From contig CM059197.1 of the NCBI GenBank assembly GCA_030323885.1, positions 31,586,209 through 31,650,208 of the forward strand: a stretch of DNA of 64,000 bases, written 5' to 3'. The DNA is from Branchipolynoe longqiensis (Eukaryota > Annelida > Polychaeta > Phyllodocida > Polynoidae). Within the stretch, counting starts at the first letter, position 1; every line of letters begins with the position of its first letter. A program made the translations under genes and the position numbers. Below the pieces are notes generated by a model. It searched no databases. It was given only the letters and a program-made list of their open reading frames with translations, and was not told the origin of the DNA. Positions 9,517 to 19,295 of the stretch are shown here, piece after piece.

Positions 9517-9570
9517 ACCTCGGTATACAGCCTCAGGCTAGGGAGAGGGAAGCACATCCGGTCCAGCAAT
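9512..9570 (+). repeat. DIRS left outer inverted repeat
   Basis: ATTTTACCTCGGTATACAGC through GGTCCAGCAAT. The inner part (from GGCTAGGGAGAGGGAAGCAC) is the exact inverse of the right repeat near 14828-14863. The tip is complementary to 14554-14602. Confidence 0.9.
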
Positions 9571-10228
9571 TAGCATAAATAACTCACGACCGGAGGACGC
9601 TCGTGAGTTGCTCCAGTTGGATTTATCTACAACAAGCTAAGAACTGTAAGTAATCATGATTATTTTGGTTGAGGTTGTTTATGATGCAATATAGCATCTA
9701 GATTGGAAAGCTCAGAACTTTCGTACGTCCAGTTTGGACAAGATTAGCATTCGAAATGTTGAATCGGATAGAACAAAGGATTCCTTTGTCTTGCTTCCAT
9801 GGTTGGATCAACCCGCTTTGAACGGGTAGAGATGTTGGCACGGTCACATCTCCTGTGGAGATTCCTTCGGACCCTAATAGAGGGTGTTGTTGGGGATGAT
9901 CCTGGGTTTCTTTTATAGATTCCCCTTTTGATAAGGCGTTTCTCCGAGTTTCGTAGCATTTTCTCTCACTTGCTGGCGCTGAAGCCGCGGGTGGGAGAAG
10001 TGTACGCGACAGAGAGATGGGAGGTTCTAGAAGCCTACCCCACGTATGGTTGGTTTCGATACCCAAAACCTACGATAAACTTAGCTTATCACGCCTGTAT
10101 TGAGAACGGTGTAAATATGTGACTCATTACCAATAAGATCCTCAACCCAGGTATACCTGGCGTCACTTCGGTGTTCTGTTGAGTCGATTCCGGTTAATAA
10201 GTTTCCCTTTTTTGGCTACAGACTACCG
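9571..10228 (+). other. DIRS 5' leader
   Basis: Non-coding leader before ORF1. It contains a small hairpin (CTCACGA facing TCGTGAG, about 9592-9611). Small open frames here show no recognisable domain. Confidence 0.6.
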
Positions 10229-11551
10229 ATGGCTACAAAGCGAAACAAACCGCCGCCCGCTGCTGCGGAGGGACGCGTGCCTACCGGCTACGATACGTCA
10301 CCAGATCGGCCAGCTCCCCTGTCACCACAGCCGGGGGCCGACTTGCTCTCAGATAGAGAGAGTGACGAGGCCGTCGTTTACCCGGGAGACCTTACTCAGC
10401 AGGTCAATAGGCTGGTGGAGCAGAAGATGAGAGAACTCCACAGTAAGGACACAGTCCACCAGTTCCCGCCAATCGATTCAGACTGGCAGGATGTCTCAGA
10501 TTTGGAGGAGACGGATTCGGCCATTGAGGCCCCGCGCCCTAAGATAAGGAAGCGCAAGCGCCCAGTTAGTTCATCCGGTGATGATTTCACCAAAGCCACT
10601 AAGGGCAAGAAGGTCAAGAAACCTAAGAAGAAGAGCAAAAAGAAGAAGAAAGATTCATCTTCGGACTCGTCGTCTGACTCGTCATCGACTGAGTCGGCCT
10701 CTGACACGGAAAGAGCTGGCATTTACGCCAGAATTGGCGGTAAAATACGTAAGAGGTGCCCGCTCCGGAAGGCCAAGAAAGTAAAACCGACTACCAGGAT
10801 GCGTGAAACGATAAAAGGGCATTTCAACACCTTCAAGCCGGCGGAAGTGATTAATAAAATCACCGAACAGATTTCCGGGATTAAAGGGATCCCGGACAGT
10901 GTAATTAAGGAAATGGACGCAGGTATTCACTTGAACAAGGAGAAAAAGCGTTTTGAGGCGGCACTGTTCACAGTCCATAAAGCGGTGTTAGGGGTCCTCG
11001 CTACGGTCGTCCCAATAGCCAACCGAATGCAAACCGAGAATAAATTCTCGTCACTGGCCAGAGGCATGGATAAGGGCATGGCCCTCCTCACAGCTGCCAG
11101 TAATTTTTTGAGCTACCGCAGATATGAAAATGTCTTCAAGGCAGTGACCACGCAAGCCGGCAAGGAAGTAGCCAGATCAAAGAAGGTCATGGACAACGAC
11201 GGCAAAGAGTACACTCTCTTTTTGCCGCCCAAGCCCATTAAGGGTAAACCCTTGGATAAGGGGAAGATGTTTGGTGGTCAACTCCCCTACCTCTTCAAAG
11301 AAGTCGAGGCGGAGACGAAAAGTGGCCGCAACCTTGAACCAATCAGGAAGACAGACACCTCCCGGTATCGTCGACCACGAGGGGATTTTCGTCCCCGGCG
11401 AGGAGGCAGAGCTGGCAGATCTGGCCCCTCCTACGGCTATCAGCCGCGAGGCAGGGGTCGGGGAGACAGGCAAGGATGGAACGACGGCAACCACCTGTTC
11501 CGGAAGGAGTTTGCCCCGAAACAACCCTTCCCACGCCCAGGCAGCAAATAA
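10229..11551 (+). CDS. DIRS ORF1, Gag-like protein
   Basis: 440 aa, predicted nucleic-acid-binding structural protein of the DIRS element, expected to coat the element RNA. The N-terminal 100 residues are proline- and acid-rich. Residues 104-145 are an extreme lysine/arginine tract that could be a nuclear localisation signal, followed by a serine/aspartate run (143-160). Residues about 190-320 are a predicted helical region. The C-terminus (379-412) is an RGG/RG-rich RNA-binding type tail. No CCHC zinc knuckle is seen, as is usual for DIRS Gag-like proteins. It is the first large ORF after the leader and overlaps ORF2 by 76 bases in another frame. The ATG at 10229 is the first in frame. Assignment rests on position and composition more than on a conserved domain. 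Confidence 0.85.
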   Translation: MATKRNKPPPAAAEGRVPTGYDTSPDRPAPLSPQPGADLLSDRESDEAVVYPGDLTQQVNRLVEQKMRELHSKDTVHQFPPIDSDWQDVSDLEETDSAIEAPRPKIRKRKRPVSSSGDDFTKATKGKKVKKPKKKSKKKKKDSSSDSSSDSSSTESASDTERAGIYARIGGKIRKRCPLRKAKKVKPTTRMRETIKGHFNTFKPAEVINKITEQISGIKGIPDSVIKEMDAGIHLNKEKKRFEAALFTVHKAVLGVLATVVPIANRMQTENKFSSLARGMDKGMALLTAASNFLSYRRYENVFKAVTTQAGKEVARSKKVMDNDGKEYTLFLPPKPIKGKPLDKGKMFGGQLPYLFKEVEAETKSGRNLEPIRKTDTSRYRRPRGDFRPRRGGRAGRSGPSYGYQPRGRGRGDRQGWNDGNHLFRKEFAPKQPFPRPGSK

Positions 11552-13470
11552 ATATTGCTACACAAACAACGCTAACAGACATGGTGGCTGAATCTACACA
11601 AACAGATGTAAGAGATTTTTGTGCTGGAAACATTTTTAACTGTGTCTCTTCTTGGTACGAAATTACTAGTGATGTAAACATTTTAGACATAGTTACTGGT
11701 GTTAAAATTCCATTTATTGAAATCCCAGTGCAACAACGAGTGCCTTTCCCGTATAGATTTAATGTTGTCGAAAAACAAGCGTTATCTGAACAAGTTACAC
11801 TTTTTCAGGCTAAAGGCATTATTGAGGAGGTGACTCACACTCCAGGCGAATCTATCTCTAATATTTTGTCCAGGCCTAAGCCTAATGGAGATATCCGAAT
11901 GATTTTAGATTTAACCAAACTAAATGAACTCGTAGAATATCAACATTTTAAAATGTTTTCTCTGGATACTGCCAGAGATTTGGTGACACCTGACGCTTGG
12001 ATGGCAAGCGTAGATTTGCAAGATGCGTATTATACTGTTCCGATTTTCGAAAAACACCGGAAATTCTTAAGATTTATTTGGAATGATACACTTTTCCAAT
12101 TTACGTGTATGCCAAATGGCTTAGCGTGTGCTCCACGCCTGTTTACAAAATTATTAAAGCCGGTTTTCTCGGTTATGGCAAAGAAGGGTCATGTTATGTT
12201 CCCTTATATTGACGATTCTTTCATTGTATCACAATCGGTTGATGACTGTCAACACGCTGTTAATGACCTATGTTCCCTTTTGACAAAGCTAGGATTTTAT
12301 TTAAATCATAAGAAGTCGGTTTTTGTCCCCACTACTGAACTTAAATGTTTAGGTTTCATTATTAATACACGGCTTATGACTGTTTCACTTCCTGATAACA
12401 AACTGACTAAGTTTCACGATACGGCGACCCATTTAATCGCCTTAAGTAGGCCAAAGATAAGGCAGGTCGCGGTGCTAGTCGGCATTCTGATAGCATATGC
12501 CCCTGCTATTCTATATGGTAAAGCCCACATAAAATCTTTGGAGATAGATAAGAATTTGGGGTTGGCTCGCACGAAGGGGAATTTCGAAAGGAAAATGTTT
12601 ATTTCAGAAGATGGAATGAATGACATTAATTGGTGGTTCGATAACATTCAGAATTCTCCAAACCCTATACGTATGAATGAACCCAACACAGTTGTTACTA
12701 CAGATGCCTCTTTAGAGGGTTGGGGGGCGCATTGTGATTCGTTGGCAACAGGCGGACGCTGGTTGCAGGAAGAAAGTTCAGACCATATTAATGTATTAGA
12801 ACTACGAGCCATATATTTAGGCCTTGCTAGCCTGGTTAAGGTACCACGTAGGCACGTTCGTATTTTGACGGACAATACAACTGCAATGGCATATGTACGA
12901 AACATGGGAGGGACAAAGTCCAGACCATGCAATGAAATGGCAAGAAAAATTTGGGATTGGGCCCAACAAAATCAGGTTTGGTTAACTGTGGCATATATTC
13001 CTGGCACACAAAATACCTTAGCAGATCATAAAAGCAGAAACTTTTACGACCATTTAGAATGGTCCCTTAACCCAGATATTTTCAGCACAGTATGTCAGAA
13101 GTGGGGACAACCTGAAGTTGACTTATTTGCATCACGTAATAATTGTAAAATTGACAAATATGTGTCCTGGCATCCAGAGCCAGATGCCTGGCAAGTGGAT
13201 GCTTTTTCTCTAACATGGGGGAATACATTTTATTATATTTTCCCTCCATTCAGTTTGATCAGCCGAGTAACCCGAAAAATAAAGATGGACAAAGCACACG
13301 CAATATTAATCGTTCCCAACTGGGACACGCAACCTTGGCTTCCGGGCATAGTGGCAGCAGCCACAGATTGCCTCCAATTCCGAAGATCACCAGGCAATCT
13401 GACACACCAAGGCCCCCTAAAACAACGAGGGGACGTGTCCACGACACCACTACTGGCATTCCTTTTTTGA
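11476..13470 (+). CDS. DIRS ORF2: reverse transcriptase, RNase H and methyltransferase-like domains
   Basis: 664 aa polyprotein that copies element RNA into DNA. The reverse transcriptase spans about residues 90-340: motif A ASVDLQDAYY (catalytic D180), the MPNGLACAPRLF block near 212-223, and the YIDD box at 244-247. RNase H follows at about 405-522 with the acidic set D410 (TTDAS), E442 (LELRA), D466 (LTDNTT) and D517 (ADHKS). The C-terminal part (about 545-620) has EVDLFASRNN and FPPF, matching the Dam-type N6-adenine methyltransferase-like domain typical of DIRS elements; whether it is catalytic is unknown. The ORF is uninterrupted. It starts inside ORF1 in a different frame, so it may be made by frameshifting or re-initiation, and its 3' end overlaps the recombinase ORF. 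Confidence 0.93.
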   Translation: MERRQPPVPEGVCPETTLPTPRQQINIATQTTLTDMVAESTQTDVRDFCAGNIFNCVSSWYEITSDVNILDIVTGVKIPFIEIPVQQRVPFPYRFNVVEKQALSEQVTLFQAKGIIEEVTHTPGESISNILSRPKPNGDIRMILDLTKLNELVEYQHFKMFSLDTARDLVTPDAWMASVDLQDAYYTVPIFEKHRKFLRFIWNDTLFQFTCMPNGLACAPRLFTKLLKPVFSVMAKKGHVMFPYIDDSFIVSQSVDDCQHAVNDLCSLLTKLGFYLNHKKSVFVPTTELKCLGFIINTRLMTVSLPDNKLTKFHDTATHLIALSRPKIRQVAVLVGILIAYAPAILYGKAHIKSLEIDKNLGLARTKGNFERKMFISEDGMNDINWWFDNIQNSPNPIRMNEPNTVVTTDASLEGWGAHCDSLATGGRWLQEESSDHINVLELRAIYLGLASLVKVPRRHVRILTDNTTAMAYVRNMGGTKSRPCNEMARKIWDWAQQNQVWLTVAYIPGTQNTLADHKSRNFYDHLEWSLNPDIFSTVCQKWGQPEVDLFASRNNCKIDKYVSWHPEPDAWQVDAFSLTWGNTFYYIFPPFSLISRVTRKIKMDKAHAILIVPNWDTQPWLPGIVAAATDCLQFRRSPGNLTHQGPLKQRGDVSTTPLLAFLF

Positions 13471-14429
13471 ATAAATATCTAGAGCAATTTGGTTTGGACA
13501 AAATTACACAACAAAGAATTGTCGCAGATGCTTGGCGTAAAGGTACTGTTAAAATGTATACTACATATTTAAAAAAGTGAGGCGTTCATTGTTTAATTAA
13601 GAAAGTCAAACCCATGAATCCCACCATTTCACAAGTTGGTAGATTTCTCCGCACGTTAGAAGACGAAGGGTTAGGGTTTGGAGCTATTAATGCTGCTCGG
13701 TGTGCTTTATCCGTTATCCTTCCTCGGATAAATAATGATACGGTTGGGAAACACCATGTTATTCATTGGATTGTGAGATCGATTTATCAAAGGAATCCCC
13801 CCAAACCGAGATACAGTCGGTTTTGGGATGTATCAGTTGTGTTTGATTTGTTTAAACAATGGCCTCATAATAGGCTGCTAGATCTCAAACAGTTAGGGTT
13901 TAAAGTAGCGGTGCTTTTGTTATTAGTAACGGGGCACAGGGGACAGACTATTGTAGCCCTATCACTAGATGGTCTAGAAATTGACAAGAAAGAGGCCACT
14001 TTTGATTTGTCACAACTGTTGAAATCTAATCGACTAGGAGACCCATTGTCTACAATTAGTGTTACTAGTTTCAACGAAAACCCAAAACTTTGTGTAGTGT
14101 CAGCCATTAGGGCTTATATATCCAAGACCAAGGACTTGAGAGCTTCAAGACAGTTATTAGTTAGCTTTATTAAGCCACACAAGGGCATTTCGCGAGATAC
14201 GCTTGCTCGATGGACAATTACGATGTTAAAATTGGCAGGCATAGATACGGACAAATATTCCTCACACTCAACAAGAGGTGCTATGGTTTCTAAAGCGTGA
14301 CTGCTGGGCATTTCCGTCAAGCGGATCCTAGCCCACGCAGGATGGAAAACAGCACGATCGTTTGCAACACACTATAACAAACGATTGGAGAAGTCGAGTA
14401 CAGTGGCCCGACAGCTGCTGAAAGACTAG
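13215..14429 (+). pseudogene. DIRS ORF3, tyrosine recombinase with two in-frame stops
   Basis: Integrates the circular DNA intermediate by site-specific recombination. One frame runs from 13215 to the terminal TAG at 14427-14429, broken by TGA at 13578-13580 and TGA at 14298-14300. The N-terminal part overlaps ORF2; a core-binding-like segment begins near 13463. The catalytic domain shows TGHRGQT (arginine codon 13938-13940) and SHSTRG (His-x-x-Arg). Beyond the second stop come the AGW box and the Tyr codon at 14373-14375, so the intact 13614-14300 frame lacks the nucleophile. Both stops are single-codon changes with no frameshift, consistent with recent decay. Suppression or RNA editing is conceivable but unsupported. 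Confidence 0.88.
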
Positions 14430-14553
14430 ATCGGCAAGAGGTGAGAATACACTTTGTTTTCGCCAAAAATTATTTTGCCGCTTGATGATAATATATGTTA
14501 ACAATTGTTATTGATGTGTAACATGAGATACAGGATAAATGAGATTACGTAAA

Positions 14554-14690
14554 CCTCTCCCTAGCCTGAGGCTAGCCTGAGGCTGTATACCGAGGTAAAA
14601 TAGATTAGTTAGACGAATCTTACCTGGGTATAGATGATGGATAACTGTTGTTTTACCGAGGTATAAGCCTCGGATAGACGTGGGCTAGGG
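14554..14690 (+). repeat. DIRS internal complementary region
   Basis: 14554-14602 is the inverse of the left tip, with an 11-base TAGCCTGAGGC duplication. 14603-14690 is the inverse of the right tip (ACCTGGGTATAGATGATGG, TTTTACCGAGGTATAAGCC). The two tips meet at about 14602, equivalent to the junction of the circular form. Confidence 0.9.
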
Positions 14691-14827
14691 CCCGCCCACC
14701 GCACCCTTCCACGTCTATTAGTTGGCTTATGCCAAGTAAACTTCACAGTTTTAAATACCATTGTCATTTATTATTATTATTATTTTAGATTGTTATTAGC
14801 TCATTTATCCTGAATAAGTAGGTAAAG

Positions 14828-14944
14828 ATTGCTGGACCGGATGTGCTTCCCTCTCCCTAGCCCACGTCTATCCGAGGCTTATACCTCGGTAAAACAACAG
14901 TTATCCATCATCTATACCCAGGTAAGATTTGTCTAACTAATCTA
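14828..14944 (+). repeat. DIRS right outer inverted repeat
   Basis: ATTGCTGGACCGGATGTGCT, then CCTCGGTAAAACAACAG, through GTCTAACTAATCTA. The right tip is about 50 bases longer than the left beyond the shared part, but its whole length is mirrored in the internal complementary region. Confidence 0.88.
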
Positions 14945-14984
14945 TATATAGTCTAAACATGGTCAATCAACTGACATGTATTGG

Positions 14985-15110
14985 TGAATGCAATAATCTA
15001 CTATTATTAATTATTAAATAGTGTACTAAATAATATTAATTGCTAAATAGTATACTAAATAGTATTCATTACTAAATAGTATTAATAGTATTAATTACTA
15101 AATAGCTCAC
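14985..15110. repeat. AT-rich tandem repeat
   Basis: Reiteration of TACTAAATAGTATTAATT-like words beside the DIRS right end. Confidence 0.7.
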
Positions 15111-15351
15111 TCGGCTCATTTTTCCTATGTTATGGTAATTAATACATTGCTCATTGCGCTAACAGAGGATCGACATCTAAACAAGGTAATCAATCTACTC
15201 AGAACAAAAATCATTATTCGTAGACAATTCGGATCCATTTCAGACGGACGACTTGTCGCTTCCAGTATGGCCGGGACGGCGACGCGCAAACGGACACTTC
15301 CGGTTTGGAGGAAAGAGCGGTTTGCCAGCGTTCCGTGCACTGTCACCATTA

Positions 15352-15767
15352 AGGCTCTGTCACACGTCACCGGATTGGGGAAACGGAAAAAAAAATGAAA
15401 GTCCATTGATATCTGGCAAAGTCCGGTTTGTGTCCATTGCATATGCATTGCATATCCATTGATATCCGGCCCGATCCGTTACAAGTTTTGAGCATGCATA
15501 AACCTTTGAACGGATGCCACCGAATTGACGTCTACAGTTCTTGTCCGGTTTGAGTTTGTTTAGTCTGCTTATCGTCCATTGGCTATCCATTCATGTCCGT
15601 TTCATGTCCGTTTCAAGTCCGTTTCATGTCCATTCGTCTGGCAGCCTTTGACCCGATATCGTAACATTTTAACACATTTTACTACATTTCGATAATTATC
15701 ATGCCTGAACACCACCGGACTACAAAATTCTGTCCGTTTCTCAATCCGGCATAGTGTGACAGGCACA
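15352..15767 (+). mobile_element. Foldback MITE family P, copy 2
   Basis: Ends AGGCTCTGTCACACG and GTGTGACAGGCACA with inverse CCGGATTG/CAATCCGG, flanked by TTA on both sides (15349-15351, 15768-15770). The interior repeats GTCCATTGATATC and GTCCGTTTCATG words. A near-palindrome GTTTTGAGCATGCATAAAC lies at 15485-15503. The 3 bp TWA duplication suggests PIF/Harbinger-like mobilisation. Confidence 0.75.
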
Positions 15768-15899
15768 TTAGTGGCAGGTGATCGGCATGACCCAGGCACC
15801 AGCGGCGGACGGAGTATCGATGTTATCTGTACAGAGATCAAAGGGCGATAACTTCCCCGATAAAACAGTGCCACTCGCCACAGCACGCCATCTATGGCG

Positions 15900-16140
15900 A
15901 CCAGACGGGATGGCCAAATAAATTGACCGCCCGCTTCCAGCTTTGGCAGATCGTGGGATTCGAACCCATGGGTTCGAACCATGGTCGAGTCAAACAAATG
16001 AGTTGAACATTTATATTTGTCGCTTCCTAGCCTGGTGATCGGCATTATTAGGACAGGGCAAAGCCAGGTTGGCTCAGTGTCAGGATAATGTGACTGAGTG
16101 GGATATCAGGTCGTGATGCTGGCGGCCAGGTCTCCCAGGA
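15900..16140 (+). mobile_element. SINE family 1, tRNA-Leu/Ser-like head, 3'-truncated
   Basis: Head AGACGGGATGGCCAAATAAA with a B box (GGTTCGAACC) and body to GGCCAGGTCTCCCAGG. The tail is lost and a reverse head fragment (16138-16200) follows. Confidence 0.8.
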
Positions 16141-16265
16141 TTCGAACTCCACGATCTACCAAAACTAGAAACGGACGCTCAACTCATTCGGCCACCTCCC
16201 ACCCCGGTCTAATGGCTAAAATGCGGTAATGGCAGGAATATGGGTTCGAATCCCGATGTTCCCTT
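16138..16265 (-). repeat. SINE head fragments
   Basis: A reverse SINE head (CATTCGGCCACC) is followed by a plus-strand tRNA-like piece at about 16203-16262 with a B box (GGTTCGAATCC). Neither is a complete cloverleaf. The 16266-17045 stretch after it has no further recognisable feature. Confidence 0.5.
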
Positions 16266-17045
16266 TATTTGGACAACGACAAAATGCATTCCTCCAAAAG
16301 CACCTGTTTACTTAATCCCACCGCCCACGAAATCGATGTCGCAGCCTGAGAAATGTTCAACAGGCGACTTCCCTGATTGATCAGAAGACTCTGCATGACA
16401 GGTTTCTTTGCCAGTAGGAAATATATTATACGGCGGTTTGAGTGGAGGGAAGCCCGATCCCCTGAGAGCAGGTTGCTGTCATAGGGGCCGTAATCGATTA
16501 ACACGACCCAGGCGACTCGGGGTCAGAATTTCAAACAGAACACTACGAGTGGAGTCGATAAATACACGTGCCGTGTGCAAAACAACCCGACCTCAGTAAC
16601 CCACCTTTTGGCTGGGGTTTGCAAGGAGCGATGACGTCACATTTGCGCTGGTACTGTCCTGCAGGAGAACAGCCACTGGTACCAGTCATACATATTTTTT
16701 TTTGGTAATAACATAGATTAATGAAATGGAAATATCACTAAGTATGCCTTGCATTGCAGGCATACTTGAATAGTATACTATTTAAATCATATTTTGCTGT
16801 AATTATATTGGCTATTAAAAAACAAATAAAAGGGCCACCATTTTTGTCATCCCGAGCATTGACAAGCATATTCGATTATTCGACCCGAGTCTGCACGATG
16901 TGCGTATGCGCCAAAAAGTGGCTCGGGTGACCAGAGTCGATTAATCGATTACGCCTTAAGTGTCAGGGTATTTTGAAGTCAGGAATTTGCGGACTTCTGC
17001 ACAGAATGCAAATTAAACCCATTTCAATTTAAGTCATATTCATTA

Positions 17046-17485
17046 TAACCAGACGGGATGGCCAAATGAGTTGAGAATCCGTCTCCCGTTTTGGTAGATT
17101 ATCGGATTCGAACGCACGAGTTTGAACCCTGCTCGAGTCAAACCAATAACTTAAAACTTGATACTTGTCACTTCCTTGCCAGGCGCTCATCATTATTTGG
17201 ATAGGACAAGGGCTGCTTGGTTTATGTAGCAGTCACACTACGACGACAAGCAGCGGCGACAGCCCTGCGACACCCACTTCCGGCCTGTCGTCGATTGTGG
17301 GTCAGTGTCAGGATAATGTGACGGAGTGGGATATCAGGTAATGGTGCTCGTGGCCTGGTCTCCCAGTGGATGGCCTGGTCTCCCAGTATGAAGTCACCAT
17401 GAGTGCGCACTGTCACAAGTTGGCACCCGTCCTGATATGACCTTAGATGTTGCCAGGATGTAAAACTCCAACAACCAACCAACTA
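17046..17485 (+). mobile_element. SINE family 1 with internal insertion
   Basis: Leu/Ser-type head, body, tail ending GATGTAAAACTCCAACAACC. About 80 bases at 17221-17302 (GTAGCAGTCACACTACGACG and onward) interrupt the body and resemble a short piece of a family P MITE end. Confidence 0.8.
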
Positions 17486-17539
17486 ACGCATTCATTATTG
17501 TTCATATGATGAATGTGGGGAGGGCCTCACGTCTTGGAT

Positions 17540-17850
17540 GATGTTTGTGTGCGTAGTGGAACACAGCGGAACATAACGGAACACGGTGGAACATAATGGA
17601 ACACGGTGGAACATAACGGAACACGGTGGAGTATAACGGTACACGGTGGAACATAATGAAACATCGTGGAACACAATGGAACATGGTGGAGCATAATGGA
17701 ACACGGTGGAACATAATGAAACACGGGGGAACATAATGGAGCATGGTGCAACATTGGAACGGAATGGGTCGAAGAGATAGACGGCGGAACATGCTAGAAG
17801 AACACAACGGAACACATCCGAATACATTGGAACACTGTAGAATACAGTGG
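17540..17850. repeat. ~20 bp minisatellite
   Basis: Diverged tandem units of GGAACACGGTGGAACATAAT. The long open frames on both strands here come from the repeat period and are not evidence of a gene. Confidence 0.9.
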
Positions 17851-17927
17851 AACGCAGCGTTAGGAATGGTAGACACGATGGCAGGCGGGTTGATGAGGTT
17901 AGCGGTACCCCACCAAGTACCCCCACT

Positions 17928-17929
<2 letters not shown>

Positions 17930-17966
<37 letters not shown>
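17930..17966. repeat. (CA)n microsatellite
   Basis: Uninterrupted CA run of about 37 bases. Confidence 0.95.
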
Positions 17967-17967
<1 letters not shown>

Positions 17968-18039
17968 TTCCACCCCCACACAGTTCCGGGAACCCGTCCC
18001 AACATCACCGCACCCCGCCACTTTCACCCCTTGACCCCA

Positions 18040-18445
18040 CGCCCTCCACCCCCACCTGACCACCCCCACGTGACACCACGCCCGTCACTTCGACCCAGCC
18101 CCCACCTGACCACGCCCCCTCCACCTTCACCCAGGGACCCCAGGTCCTTTACTTGGACCCCACCCCACCTGACGATGCCCCTCCACCTTCACCCTGGGAC
18201 CCCAGGTCCCTTATTTGGACCCCACCTGACCATGCCCCACGACCTTCACCCCGGGACCCCAGGCCCCTCACTTGGACCCCACCCCCACCTGACCATGCCC
18301 CTTCACCTTCACCCTGGCACACCATGTCCTTTACTTGGACCCCACCCCCACCTGACCACACCCCTCACCTTCAACCAAGGCCCGTTACTTGGACCCCGCC
18401 CCCACCTGACCGGGCCCTTCCACCTTCACCCCGGGGTCCCGGACA
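18040..18445. repeat. GC-rich ~60 bp minisatellite
   Basis: About seven units of CACCTGACCA(C/T)GCCCC, TCCACCTTCACCC, GGGACCCCAGG and ACTTGGACCCCAC. Strong strand asymmetry (C-rich plus strand). The open frame 17743-18555 runs across this and the previous repeats and is rejected as a gene. Confidence 0.9.
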
Positions 18446-18851
18446 AGAAGCTGGGAGACGGCAGCACAAATCACCTGTGTATTTACTCGTCATTCCTTAT
18501 ACACTCATGTAGACTCGTATGGGTGGTTTCTATCACAAAAACACCCCTAGATTGACCATAACCTGGTCTGCCCCCAGGGACCTACCAGACACCAGGTAGT
18601 CAATGAGAACTCCTCTGAAACAGACACTTTGATTACTACCAGAGAGGTAACCATGACAACCCAGTGGACGGCATATTCAGATCGCAATGAGCAAGGACTC
18701 ATCACCTAAAAAAAAAGGGAGATGGCTATGAGATTCACACAATGGTTAATTCTGTATAAAACATAGAAGAACTAGGCTCAGTATTACCAACAGTTTCACT
18801 TATTGTTTCAACCCCCTCCTAAGACCCCCCACCCCCCATCCTTCTCCACAA
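18446..18851. other. Unassigned DNA
   Basis: No recognisable gene or repeat; one poly-C stretch near 18826-18837. Confidence 0.5.
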
Positions 18852-18854
18852 TAA

Positions 18855-19267
18855 AGCTAAGATTCCTTACATGCGGCATGTGGCATGCGAATGCGAATGC
18901 GAATGCGGCAAAAAATCGAAACGCCTTGAAGTCAATGGGCTACATCCCTTACACGCAGTATGCGAATGCGAATGCGAATGCAAATGTGAATGCGAATGCG
19001 AATGCGAATGCAGCAACTCGATCAGTCCCTATAGCAATCAGTGCGGCATGCGGTATGCGAATAGAAAGCTCAGTTGGACGTGTCCATTAATTTTAGACGA
19101 GGAGAGGCGACTGATCATTACGGAACGGTCACACACAGGGGTGCGGAGGGGAAACATATGGTAGTGGTGGTGGTGGGCAGACGCATGCCGCATACTGCAT
19201 AGAAGGAATCCTCCCATTCGCATACCGCATGCCACATACCGCATACTGCGTATAAGGAATCTTAGCT
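18855..19267 (+). mobile_element. Foldback element family H with GCGAAT arrays, copy 1
   Basis: Inverted ends AGCTAAGATTCCTTA and TAAGGAATCTTAGCT flanked by TAA on both sides (18852-18854, 19268-19270). Subterminal arrays of GCGAAT on the left and inverse CATACCGCATG words on the right. Shares an AAAAAATCGAAACGCCTTGA block with the copies at 19296 and 24722. Confidence 0.75.
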
Positions 19268-19295
19268 TAAGGATGTGAAGGGACCAATGTGACTA

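Larger units (their letters stand above)
9512..14944 (+). mobile_element. DIRS-type tyrosine-recombinase retrotransposon
   Basis: A 5.4 kb element with inverted outer repeats, an internal complementary region and three overlapping ORFs: a Gag-like protein, RT/RNase H/methyltransferase-like protein, and tyrosine recombinase. The internal region carries the inverse of the left tip (14554-14602) directly followed by the inverse of the right tip (to 14690), the hallmark of DIRS1-group elements that replicate through a circular DNA. No target duplication is expected and none is seen. The recombinase ORF has two in-frame stops, so this copy is probably not autonomous, although the RT ORF is open over its full length. 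Confidence 0.93.

Noticed and set aside
10396..10978. Minus-strand open frames opposite DIRS ORF1
   Set aside because: Shadows of the Lys/Ser-rich coding sequence of ORF1 on the plus strand.
17495..18008. Cysteine/valine-rich minus-strand open frames
   Set aside because: They are translations of the GGAACACGGTGGAACATAAT minisatellite and the (CA)n run.
17743..18555. 270-codon open frame rich in Pro, His and Thr
   Set aside because: It runs across three different simple repeats; no domain, and composition follows the repeat.
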